Source: an uncultured Oscillospiraceae bacterium
GTDB lineage: Bacteria; Bacillota; Clostridia; Oscillospirales; Acutalibacteraceae
Reading direction: 5' to 3'
DNA: 13,864 bases
NCBI GenBank assembly: GCA_902492895.1
Contig: CABUNG010000047.1
Location: 1-13,864 of the forward strand
Shown: positions 5,795-12,710 of the stretch, one piece after another
Layout: each line of letters opens with the position of its first letter
How positions within the stretch are numbered: the stretch's first letter is position 1
The notes under the pieces: generated by a model
Database searches by the model: none
What the model was told of the DNA's origin: nothing
What the model saw: the letters and a program-made list of their open reading frames with translations, nothing else
Program-made: the position numbers and the translations under genes

Positions 5795-6133
5795 ATGGGA
5801 GAGAACATAGGGCTGGTCCTCATCCTGCTGCTGTCGCTGTACGGCTGCGCCGAGCTTTTGCTGGCCATCTCCAGGCGTGTGCTGTCGCCGGCCAAGGGGG
5901 ACAGGGGGGTGCTGATGATCCCGCTGTGCGGTCATCGGACCGACATCGAGTATGTGGCGCGCTGCGCCGCGGCCCGGGAGCGATGGAGCGCCGGTTCTCC
6001 CCGGGTGATGCTGGTGGATACCGGTATGGACGACGAAACCCGCAGGCTCGCAGAGGAAGTCTGCGGCCGGCTGGGGCAGGGACTGTATACATATGAGGAA
6101 TTTGAAAAAGTCCTTTCGTCGGGTTTACAATAG
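5795..6133 (+). CDS. Small single-pass membrane protein, function unknown
   Basis: A 112-residue protein. Residues about 5-25 (IGLVLILLLSLYGCAELLLA) form one membrane helix, followed by basic SRR, so the C-terminal domain should be cytoplasmic. That domain alternates strand and helix: GVLMIPLCGH (38-47), an Arg/Ala-rich helix IEYVARCAAARERW (51-64), PRVMLVDTGMDDETRRLAEEVC (69-90). The VDTGMDDETR turn recalls nucleotide-sugar or Rossmann-like folds, but the domain is too short for a known enzyme and no family is claimed. ATG 5795 has AAGGGG 8 nt upstream; longer in-frame starts lack one and would cover the G-rich stem-loop. It is 84 nt before recD2 on the same strand, with the recD2 -35 lying in its last codons and no terminator between, so read-through into recD2 is likely. 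Confidence 0.7.
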   Translation: MGENIGLVLILLLSLYGCAELLLAISRRVLSPAKGDRGVLMIPLCGHRTDIEYVARCAAARERWSAGSPRVMLVDTGMDDETRRLAEEVCGRLGQGLYTYEEFEKVLSSGLQ

Positions 6134-6152
6134 CCGGGAGATTTGCTATAAT
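6124..6152 (+). promoter_or_regulatory. Promoter of recD2
   Basis: -35 TTTACA (6124-6129), 17-nt spacer, -10 TATAAT (6147-6152) preceded by TGC (extended -10). The -35 lies within the last codons of the upstream membrane-protein gene. It is about 65 nt before the recD2 start. Confidence 0.88.
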
Positions 6153-6170
6153 CAGGAATATATGTTCGAA

Positions 6171-6199
6171 CCCGGCCGGCTGGCGGACAGCCGGCCGGG
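6171..6199 (+). other. GC-rich leader hairpin before recD2
   Basis: CCCGGCCGGCT (6171-6181) pairs perfectly with AGCCGGCCGGG (6189-6199) around a 7-nt loop. It starts about 19 nt after the -10 and ends 6 nt before the AAGGA ribosome site, so it forms most of the 5' leader. No T run follows, so it is not a terminator. It may stabilise the RNA or affect ribosome access. Confidence 0.65.
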
Positions 6200-6217
6200 C
6201 CGGGGAAGGAACGCGCA

Positions 6218-8440
6218 ATGGAGGAAAAGCGGCAAGAAGAGCTCTGCGGCAGCGTGGAACGGGTGGTTTTCCGCAATGAGGAAAACGGCTGGACCGTCCT
6301 GGAACTCGAAGCGGGGGACGAACTGCATAAGGTGGTCGGCGTGCTGCCCGCCGTCGGAGTGGGGGAACAGCTCCGCCTGATGGGAAACTGGGTGGAGCAT
6401 CCGAACTTCGGCCGGCAGTTCCGTGCCGAGCACGCCGAGCAGCATCTGCCCGCCGGTGCCGATGCGATCCTGCGCTATTTATCCTCCGGGGCCGTCAAGG
6501 GGATCGGCGTGGCGACCGCCGCCCGGATCGTCGAAAAATTCGGGGACGATACCCTGCGGATCATGGAGGAAGAACCCGGGCGCCTGGCGGAAATCAAGGG
6601 GATCACGGCCTCCAAGGCCAAGGCGATCGGGGAGGCCTTCGCCGGCCAGTTCGGCCTACGGGAGGTGATGCTGTCCTTCGCGGATTACGGCCTCACCCCG
6701 TCGGAGGCCCTTCGCTGCTACAAACGCTGGGGATCCGCTACGGTGGAAAAGATCCGCCGCAATCCCTACCTGCTCTGCTCGAGCGGGATGTATATCAGCT
6801 TTGAACGGGCGGACCGGATTTGTATGGGAATGGACAGGCCTGCCGACGATCCCGCCCGTATCGAGGCGGGCCTTTTGTATGTTCTGCGCCACAATCTCGG
6901 CAACGGCCATACCTGTCTGCCCGCCGACCGGCTCATCCCCACGGCGGCCGGGCTGCTCGGCGTCGAGGCGGACAAGGTGCGGGACAAGCTGGCGGATATG
7001 GCGCTGACCTTCTCGGTTCGGACCGAGGAGATCGACGGGCGCCTTTTTGTCTTTCTCTCCCATCTCTACCAGGCGGAAAAATACGCGGCGGCCAGGCTGA
7101 AGCTCCTGACGAGCTTCGCGCCCGTCCCGTCCCACCGCATTCGGGAAAGCATCGAGGCGGTGGAAAAAAGCAATCATATCACCTATGAATCCCGGCAGCG
7201 CCAGGCCATCGTCGAGGCGGTGGAAAAGGGGATGCTGGTGCTCACGGGCGGGCCCGGCACCGGTAAAACCACCACTCTGCGCGCCATCATCACCCTGCTC
7301 GAAAGCATGGGGGAGACGGTCGCCATCGCGGCTCCGACCGGACGGGCGGCCAAACGGATCGCCGAGCTGACCGGCTGCGAGGCTAAAACCATCCATCGTC
7401 TGCTCGAGGTCCAATGGGACGATGCGGATACCCCGGCCTTCGCAAGAAACGAAAAGAATCCCCTCGACGCCGACGCTCTGGTGGTGGACGAGGTGTCGAT
7501 GGTGGACGTGCTGCTGTTTGAGAGCCTGCTGCGGGCGATGAAAACCGGCGCCCGCCTGATTTTGGTCGGGGATACCGACCAGCTGCCCGCCGTCGGGCCG
7601 GGGAGCGTGCTTCACGACATCATCGACAGCGGCGTGCTGCCCGTCGTGCAGCTGACCGAGGTGTTCCGGCAGGCGATGGAAAGCGCGATCGTCGCCAATG
7701 CCCACCGGATCGTGGCCGGAGAGATGCCGGTGTTCGATAAAAAAGAAGGAGATTTCTTCTTCATGCCCCAGCCGGGCGCTCAGGATGTGACCGACACCCT
7801 GCTGGATCTGTGCGCCAGGCGGCTGCCCAACCGGTATGGCTTCACGGTGTTTTCCGGCATACAGGTGCTCTGTCCCGGCCGGAAAGGGGAGCTGGGCACG
7901 CGGGAGCTGAATGTCCGCCTGCAGGCGCTTCTCAACCCGGAGGACGCGAAGAAAAAGGAGCTGAACATCGAGGGCGGGATCCTGCGTGTGGGAGACAAAG
8001 TGATGCACACCCGCAACAATTACGACATCGGCTGGACCCGCGACGACGGTGAGGTCGGCAGCGGGGTGTTCAACGGCGATATCGGGATCCTCGAGGACAT
8101 CGATCACCGCGAGGATACCCTGTCCGTCCGGTACGAGGACCGGGTGGCGTTTTACACCCGTCAGGATGCACAGGATCTGGAGCTGGCCTATGCCGTGACC
8201 GTGCACAAAAGCCAGGGCAGCGAATTCGAGGCTGTAGTGATGCCGGTTTTTCGCTGCGGCCCCCAGCTTAGCTACCGCAACCTGCTGTATACGGCCGTCA
8301 CCCGGGCGAAAAGCCTGCTGATTTTGGTGGGAAGCCGCCAGACCATCCAGCAGATGGTGGACAACAATAAGAAAACCAAGCGGTTCACGGGAATGCGGCA
8401 CTTTTTGGTGGCGGCGGAGGATCTGTTTCCGGACGCCTGA
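6218..8440 (+). CDS. recD2: RecD2-type ATP-dependent DNA helicase
   Basis: A 740-residue superfamily 1B helicase that unwinds DNA 5' to 3' and acts in repair and replication-fork upkeep, without RecB and RecC. N-terminal OB-like region (about 8-78, 'CGSVERVVFRNEENGWTVLEL'), then helix-hairpin-helix repeats (about 88-190, 'GIGVATAARIVEKFG', 'IKGITASKAKAIGEAF'), the extension that separates RecD2 from RecD. Helicase motifs: Walker A GGPGTGKT (344-351); APTGRAAKRI after it; Walker B VVDEVSMVD with Asp424 and Glu425; LVGDTDQLPAVGPG motif III; a C-terminal VHKSQGSEFE (662-670) and YTAVTRAKS near the end. Length fits the family. ATG has AAGGA 7 nt upstream. It has its own promoter inside the end of the preceding gene and is followed 50 nt later by comFC. 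Confidence 0.96.
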   Translation: MEEKRQEELCGSVERVVFRNEENGWTVLELEAGDELHKVVGVLPAVGVGEQLRLMGNWVEHPNFGRQFRAEHAEQHLPAGADAILRYLSSGAVKGIGVATAARIVEKFGDDTLRIMEEEPGRLAEIKGITASKAKAIGEAFAGQFGLREVMLSFADYGLTPSEALRCYKRWGSATVEKIRRNPYLLCSSGMYISFERADRICMGMDRPADDPARIEAGLLYVLRHNLGNGHTCLPADRLIPTAAGLLGVEADKVRDKLADMALTFSVRTEEIDGRLFVFLSHLYQAEKYAAARLKLLTSFAPVPSHRIRESIEAVEKSNHITYESRQRQAIVEAVEKGMLVLTGGPGTGKTTTLRAIITLLESMGETVAIAAPTGRAAKRIAELTGCEAKTIHRLLEVQWDDADTPAFARNEKNPLDADALVVDEVSMVDVLLFESLLRAMKTGARLILVGDTDQLPAVGPGSVLHDIIDSGVLPVVQLTEVFRQAMESAIVANAHRIVAGEMPVFDKKEGDFFFMPQPGAQDVTDTLLDLCARRLPNRYGFTVFSGIQVLCPGRKGELGTRELNVRLQALLNPEDAKKKELNIEGGILRVGDKVMHTRNNYDIGWTRDDGEVGSGVFNGDIGILEDIDHREDTLSVRYEDRVAFYTRQDAQDLELAYAVTVHKSQGSEFEAVVMPVFRCGPQLSYRNLLYTAVTRAKSLLILVGSRQTIQQMVDNNKKTKRFTGMRHFLVAAEDLFPDA

Positions 8441-8490
8441 GTATCCCGGCGTGAGGGGCGCCGCCGTTTGTCTCGGGGAGGTGAATACGG

Positions 8491-9216
8491 ATGACCCGTG
8501 TGCGCACGGAAAAGATCAGACGGACGCTTTTATCCATGTTGTTTCCGGAGAGGTGCGCCTGCTGCGGCCGGGTAATACCGCCGTTTGCGGGCTGCTGCTC
8601 CGCCTGCATGGAAAGCCTGCCAGTGATCGAACCGCCGCTCTGCTCCTTCTGCGGTGCGGGGTTGGAAGACTGCACCTGCGGCAGGCACCATCGTCATTTT
8701 GACCGCATCGCCGCCCCGTTTTATTATGAAGATCCCGCGAGACGGGGAATTCTTCTCTTTAAAGAACACGGCTCCGCCGAAGCCGCCGCTTTTTTCGCGG
8801 AGCGGATGGCGGACGTGTTTCGCCGCGAATGGGGGAGTCCCTATCTGGACGGGATCGTCCCGGTTCCGATGCGCCCGGAGGAAATCCGGGCGAGGGGGCA
8901 TAATCAAAGCCTCCTGCTGGCCAGAGCGCTTTCCCCCTTGCTGGACGCCCCTGTCCGGGAGATACTCGTCAAAATCGTCCCCACCCGTCCGCAGAAGGAG
9001 CTGACCGCCCTGGAACGGGGCGGCAACGTGCTCGGCGCCTTCGATGTTCCGCCGGAAACCGCACTGACCGGTGAGCTGACGGGGGCGCGGATTCTCCTGG
9101 TCGACGATGTGGTCACAACGGGGTCCACCTTGGACGAATGCGCCAAAATATTGAAGATTGCCGGGGCGGCGGAGGTGATCGCCCTGACTGCCACCCGTTC
9201 CCGCTTGTCAAAATAG
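8491..9216 (+). CDS. comFC: ComFC-like phosphoribosyltransferase-family protein
   Basis: A 241-residue protein of the ComF/GntX family. An N-terminal zinc-ribbon region has cysteines at 22, 24, 25, 35, 36, 39, 51, 54, 61 and 63 (CACCG, CCSAC, CSFCG, CTCG). The C-terminal half is a type I phosphoribosyltransferase domain: DGIVPVPM (120-127), RGHNQSLLLA (135-144), QKELTALERGGNVLGAF (168-184) and the PRPP loop LLVDDVVTTGST (202-213). In B. subtilis ComFC is needed for DNA uptake, probably on the cytoplasmic side, but homologues are widespread outside competence operons. GGAGG lies 9 nt before the ATG. It follows recD2 by 50 nt with no terminator or clear promoter between, so it is likely co-transcribed. 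No other competence gene is in the window; the role in uptake here is only possible. Confidence 0.9.
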   Translation: MTRVRTEKIRRTLLSMLFPERCACCGRVIPPFAGCCSACMESLPVIEPPLCSFCGAGLEDCTCGRHHRHFDRIAAPFYYEDPARRGILLFKEHGSAEAAAFFAERMADVFRREWGSPYLDGIVPVPMRPEEIRARGHNQSLLLARALSPLLDAPVREILVKIVPTRPQKELTALERGGNVLGAFDVPPETALTGELTGARILLVDDVVTTGSTLDECAKILKIAGAAEVIALTATRSRLSK

Positions 9217-9233
9217 CGGGTTTGTCGTATAAT
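9205..9233 (+). promoter_or_regulatory. Promoter of the mreB-like gene
   Basis: -35 TTGTCA (9205-9210), 17-nt spacer, -10 TATAAT (9228-9233). The -35 lies in the last codons of comFC. The RNA would start about 35 nt before the start codon at 9275. Confidence 0.88.
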
Positions 9234-9274
9234 TAACTTAAAATCGCATATTTCGACAAATAGGGGGCGACTTC

Positions 9275-10309
9275 ATGCCCGGTATGGATCTGGGAATCGA
9301 CCTGGGGACCTCCCAGGTGGTTATATACGCGGCGGGGCACGGCATCGTGCTGCGGGAGCCGGCTGTTCTCGCCGTGGATGAAAAAAGCGGCCGGCTGATC
9401 GCCTGCGGCCGGGAGGCGTACGCCATGCAGGGGCGGGCGCCCGCTTCGATTGTGGTGGTTCGGCCGTTGTCCAAAGGCGTCATATCCGATTACGAATACG
9501 CCGAGCGGATGCTCAAGTATCTGGTGGGCAAGGTCTGTGCCTATAAAGTTCTCAAGCCCCGCGCGGCCGTGAGCGTGCCCGCGGCGGTGACGGAAGTGGA
9601 GCAGCGCTCGGTTCTCGAGGCGGTCACAGCGGCGAACGTCCGCCGGGTGATCCTGATGGAGGAATCGGTCGCCGCGGCGGTCGGGGCTGGATTGGACGTG
9701 GCCGCGGCCAGGGGCTGCATGGCAGCCGATCTCGGCGCAGGTACCGTCGACGTGGCCGTGATGACGCTGCGGGGGGTGGCGTCCTCGGTTTCCGCCAAGG
9801 TGGGCGGCGACGATATGGACGAGGCGATCATTCGCTATATGCGGAATACCTACAATCACGTCGTCGGCACCCTGACGGCCGAGCAGGTGAAAAAAACCAT
9901 CGGCACCGCTCTGCCGGAAGGCCCGGAGGAAACGATGGAGGTCCCGGGGCGGGACGCCGTCACAGGTCTTCCGGCAGTCCGCAGGGTGACTTCCGGAGAT
10001 GTATACGAAGCGATCGGGGAATCCCTCGGGGAGATCGTGGGCGTGATGCAGCGGGTGCTCGAAAACACCCCGCCGGAGCTGGCCGGCGACGTGATGGCGG
10101 GCGGCATCGTGCTGACGGGCGGCCTCTCTCAGTTAAAGGGGATGGCCGAACTGATTGCCAGAAGCACGGGAGTGGACTGCCGGGTTGCCGCAAATCCGGA
10201 GGACTGCGTGGCGCTTGGCCTCGGCAAGGCGATGAAGTACGCGGGTGTCATGCGCTCGGGGGTCTACGATATCAGCCAGTTTTCCTACCGGTTGGCCGAT
10301 CCGGCCTAA
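9275..10309 (+). CDS. MreB-like actin-family protein (rod-shape determining), orphan copy
   Basis: A 344-residue protein of the MreB/Mbl family, the bacterial actin that forms filaments under the membrane and guides cell-wall synthesis. Nucleotide-binding motifs: phosphate 1 GIDLGTS (7-13), connect/phosphate 2 DLGAGTVDVAV (152-162), VGGDDMDEAIIRYMR (176-190), adenosine motif GIVLTGGLSQLKG (277-289). Two departures from usual MreB are visible: the second Gly of DIGGGT is Ala155, and the usual 'EEP' after the putative catalytic Glu region is EES (129-131). GGGGG lies about 7 nt before the ATG, and it has its own promoter. No mreC or mreD follows; the gene ends at a terminator facing the nucleosidase gene. 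It is thus a standalone copy, like mbl or mreBH. Which paralogue it is cannot be told. Confidence 0.9.
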   Translation: MPGMDLGIDLGTSQVVIYAAGHGIVLREPAVLAVDEKSGRLIACGREAYAMQGRAPASIVVVRPLSKGVISDYEYAERMLKYLVGKVCAYKVLKPRAAVSVPAAVTEVEQRSVLEAVTAANVRRVILMEESVAAAVGAGLDVAAARGCMAADLGAGTVDVAVMTLRGVASSVSAKVGGDDMDEAIIRYMRNTYNHVVGTLTAEQVKKTIGTALPEGPEETMEVPGRDAVTGLPAVRRVTSGDVYEAIGESLGEIVGVMQRVLENTPPELAGDVMAGGIVLTGGLSQLKGMAELIARSTGVDCRVAANPEDCVALGLGKAMKYAGVMRSGVYDISQFSYRLADPA

Positions 10310-10319
10310 CATAAAATGA

Positions 10320-10350
10320 AAAGGCTGCGGCATCTTGTGCCGCAGCCTTT
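10320..10350. terminator. Bidirectional intrinsic terminator
   Basis: AAAGGCTGCGGCA (10320-10332) pairs perfectly with TGCCGCAGCCTTT (10338-10350) around TCTTG. On the - strand the stem is followed by TTTTCATTTTA; on the + strand by only three T within the stem. It separates the mreB-like gene from the convergent nucleosidase gene and probably works better leftward. Confidence 0.9.
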
Positions 10351-10359
10351 GCTGTTGAT

Positions 10360-11055
10360 TCAGGACCGCAGTTCCGGCAGAAGGGCCAGAACAAAATCCT
10401 TGGCGATGGCGGAAGCACGCCCGCAGTTTTGTTCGAACGATTCCGGCCCCATATGTTCCGCCGTGTCGGTGACGGAGCGTATGGAGATAAAGGGCACCCT
10501 GTTGACATGACACACGTGTGCGGCCGCGGCGGATTCCATATCGACGGACAAGGGGGCGAAGGCTTCATTGATAAAAGCGCGCCGCTCCTCTTCGATGAAC
10601 GCCTCACCGGTGACCGTCTTCCCGAAATGGACGGGGTGGAGAAAGGAAGGATTTTCCGCCGCCCGTTTCGCGGCGGAGAGCAGGTCCTTATCCGCCCAAA
10701 ACCACGGTGAGGGAAGCCAGGGATGGAATTCTGTCAGGATATCCTCTCCCACATCGTGATAAGCGCACGCGGTCGATACGACGACGTCGAACAGGCCGAC
10801 ATCGCCGCTCATTCCTCCTGCGGTCCCCGCGTTGATCACGGCGTTGACGCGGAAGGTGTCGATCAAAATCTGGGCCGCGATAGCGGCATTCACTTTGCAG
10901 ACCCCGCTGTACAGGGCCGCGACGGAAACGCCGCCCATCTCCCCCTCGTATATCGTCAGCATGGCTTTGGATGTGGTGGTGCGGTGTTCGATATGCGCCA
11001 GAAACGGCTCCAATTCGGTGTCGCCGGCACACAAAATGCCGATTTTCCAGTCCAT
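10360..11055 (-). CDS. mtnN: 5'-methylthioadenosine/S-adenosylhomocysteine nucleosidase
   Basis: A 231-residue cytoplasmic enzyme that splits adenine from methylthioadenosine and S-adenosylhomocysteine, clearing by-products of polyamine synthesis and SAM-dependent methylation. The fold marks are KIGILCAGDTELEPF (4-18) with Glu14, VINAGTAGGM (73-82), SVDMESAAAAHV (170-181) with Glu174, and IRSVTDTAEH (192-201) with Asp197. These match the catalytic Glu12, Glu174 and Asp197 of the E. coli enzyme. Length fits the family. The ATG is 1 nt after the murC stop and lacks a close ribosome site (GGAGG lies about 20 nt upstream within murC), so translation probably depends on ribosomes finishing murC. 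It is second in a murC-mtnN operon. The assignment is firm; preference between the two substrates is not readable. Confidence 0.93.
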   Translation of the reverse strand: MDWKIGILCAGDTELEPFLAHIEHRTTTSKAMLTIYEGEMGGVSVAALYSGVCKVNAAIAAQILIDTFRVNAVINAGTAGGMSGDVGLFDVVVSTACAYHDVGEDILTEFHPWLPSPWFWADKDLLSAAKRAAENPSFLHPVHFGKTVTGEAFIEEERRAFINEAFAPLSVDMESAAAAHVCHVNRVPFISIRSVTDTAEHMGPESFEQNCGRASAIAKDFVLALLPELRS

Positions 11056-11056
11056 A

Positions 11057-12439
11057 TTACGTGGCCGCCTTTTCCTCCAGTTTCTTCCGGATCAACCGGG
11101 CGCACTTGTAGATGTCGCCGCCGCCCATGGTCACGACGAGATCGCCGTCCGCGGCGTTGTCCGCCACAAAGCGGCTGATCCCCTCAAAATCGGGGATGTA
11201 ATGGGATCCGGGCAGCCGGTCGGTGATCTGGCGGGAAGACACGTTCCAGGTGTTCACTTCCCTGGAGCCCATAATATCGCTGACCACCGCCACGTCCGCA
11301 GCGGACAGCGCCTCGGCAAAGCCGTCGAGATGGCGGGCGGTCCGGGAAAAGGTAAAGGGCTGGAACACCGCCCAGACCCGGCGGTGGGGGAGGGACTTTG
11401 CCGCTTCCAGGGTGGCCGCGATCTCGGTCGGATGATGCGCGTAATCGTCCACAATGGTGACGCCTCCGGCCGTGCCGATTTTTTCAAACCGGCGGCCGGC
11501 GCCGCCGAAACTCTCGAGTCCCGCGGCGATCTGCTCCGGAGCGGCGCCGAGCAGGCTGGCGGCCGCGGCCGCGGCGACAGAATTGGCAATGTTGTGACGG
11601 CCGGGTACGCTGAGCCGGATGTGGGTCACGAATGCCCCGCCGTGGTAGAGATCGTACCGGCCGTAGGGACCTCCGGGAGCGATGTTGGCCGCGTACCAGT
11701 CGCAGTCGGGAGTCGTGCCGAAGCGGATGATGGTTTTGCCTTCTATCCCCTCGACGGCCCGCATGGTGTTGGCGTCGTTGCCGTTGACCAGCAGGGTTTT
11801 GGTGGTCAGCTCCGAAAAGCGATGGAAGGAGCGGATGATGTTGTCGAGGGAACCGAAGTATTCGAGATGGTCCGCGTCCACGTTCAGGATGACGGAGACG
11901 GCGGGGGCCATTTCGAGATAGTGGTCTTTGAATTCGCAGGCCTCACACACCAGAATATCGGACTTTCCCGCCCGGCCGTTGGCGTCGATCAGGGGGAGGC
12001 GCCCGCCGATGACGAGGGTGGGATCGAGCTCCGCCTGCATCAGAATTTGGGCGATCATCGATGTGGTGGTGGTTTTCCCGTGAGTGCCCGAAACGGCGAG
12101 GGAGCGGGGCGTGTGCCTCGTCAGCAGACCGAGAAGGGCGGCGCGTTCGATGACGGGCACGCCGAGGGCTCTGGCCGCCTGCATTTCGGGATGGGACTCA
12201 TTGACCGCGACGGTGTAGATCACGGCCTCGGGATTCCCGATATTGTCCGCACCGAGCGGCAGGTATACGGGGATGCCGAGGGCGCGCAGCCGGGTGACGT
12301 TGTCCGATTCATTGTCGTCCGAGCCGGTCACTTCGTATCCCATCGCGTGCAGGATCTCCGCGAGCGAGCACATGCCCGAGCCGCCGATGCCGATAAAATG
12401 AACCCGCCGGACATCCGGCAGAAGTGCAGTCGATTCCAT
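11057..12439 (-). CDS. murC: UDP-N-acetylmuramate--L-alanine ligase
   Basis: A 460-residue Mur ligase that adds L-Ala to UDP-MurNAc with ATP, the first peptide step of peptidoglycan synthesis, in the cytoplasm. N-terminal Rossmann domain with HFIGIGGSGM (14-23) and VTGSDDNES (37-45); central ATPase domain with P-loop SGTHGKTTTT (117-126), EACEF (166-170), NVDADHLEYFG (186-196); C-terminal domain with GRRFE (315-319) and DDYAHHPTEI (331-340), then QPFTFSRT (360-367). These are MurC signatures (the HHPTE and GRRFE forms separate it from MurD, E and F). The ATG at 12439 is chosen over an upstream start at 12466 because GGAGG lies 6 nt upstream. It stands apart from other mur/dcw genes in the visible window and leads an operon with mtnN. 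Confidence 0.97.
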   Translation of the reverse strand: MESTALLPDVRRVHFIGIGGSGMCSLAEILHAMGYEVTGSDDNESDNVTRLRALGIPVYLPLGADNIGNPEAVIYTVAVNESHPEMQAARALGVPVIERAALLGLLTRHTPRSLAVSGTHGKTTTTSMIAQILMQAELDPTLVIGGRLPLIDANGRAGKSDILVCEACEFKDHYLEMAPAVSVILNVDADHLEYFGSLDNIIRSFHRFSELTTKTLLVNGNDANTMRAVEGIEGKTIIRFGTTPDCDWYAANIAPGGPYGRYDLYHGGAFVTHIRLSVPGRHNIANSVAAAAAASLLGAAPEQIAAGLESFGGAGRRFEKIGTAGGVTIVDDYAHHPTEIAATLEAAKSLPHRRVWAVFQPFTFSRTARHLDGFAEALSAADVAVVSDIMGSREVNTWNVSSRQITDRLPGSHYIPDFEGISRFVADNAADGDLVVTMGGGDIYKCARLIRKKLEEKAAT

Positions 12440-12445
12440 GTTATC

Positions 12446-12450
12446 CCTCC
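12446..12450 (-). promoter_or_regulatory. Ribosome binding site deciding the murC start
   Basis: GGAGG on the - strand, 6 nt before ATG 12439. The longer frame starting at 12466 would begin very close to the predicted RNA start and has no such site. Confidence 0.85.
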
Positions 12451-12471
12451 GTTTTTTATTCCACATGGATT

Positions 12472-12500
12472 ATTATATTGCCGGCAGAGGGAAAAATAAA
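12472..12500 (-). promoter_or_regulatory. Probable promoter of the murC-mtnN operon
   Basis: On the - strand a perfect -10 TATAAT (12472-12477), a 17-nt spacer and a weak -35 TTTATT (12495-12500, three of six). It is about 33 nt before the murC start. The -10 is clear; the -35 is poor. Confidence 0.6.
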
Positions 12501-12592
12501 CAGTTTTTTGCAAAGATGCGAAAGTTTGGCGATATCCGCTGAGAGAGATGAGGCAAAAAGGGAAAAAATGGCGAATAGGGTGGAATTATACG

Positions 12593-12621
12593 TTGAAAAA
12601 GGCCGCCTCGTTTGCTATAAT
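12593..12621 (+). promoter_or_regulatory. Promoter of miaB
   Basis: -35 TTGAAA (12593-12598), 17-nt spacer, -10 TATAAT (12616-12621) preceded by TGC (extended -10). The RNA would carry a leader of about 80 nt before ATG 12711. Confidence 0.87.
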
Positions 12622-12663
12622 AAACCGATAGGGCAGCGGCGCCGAACGCTCTGCTCCCGAATC

Positions 12664-12685
12664 CCGGACGGCGGAGGCCGCCCGG
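12664..12685 (+). other. GC-rich leader hairpin before miaB
   Basis: CCGGACGGC (12664-12672) pairs with GCCGCCCGG (12677-12685) with one A-C mismatch and a GGAG loop. It ends 8 nt before the AAGGAG ribosome site. No T run follows. Position and GC content resemble the leader hairpin before recD2. Confidence 0.45.
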
Positions 12686-12710
12686 CTTCAAAAAAGGAGA
12701 ACTCGCCGCT

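Noticed and set aside
6171..6199. Intrinsic terminator between the small membrane gene and recD2
   Set aside because: The stem is followed by GCCGGGGAAGG rather than T residues, so it is called a leader hairpin.
6656..8401. 581-codon open frame on the - strand opposite recD2
   Set aside because: Antisense to recD2 motifs, His/Gln-rich low-information product, no ribosome site noted.
10832..12499. Long 555-codon open frame on the + strand opposite murC
   Set aside because: Antisense to a firm murC; Gly/His/Asp-rich composition typical of the complement of a GC-rich gene, with no motif.
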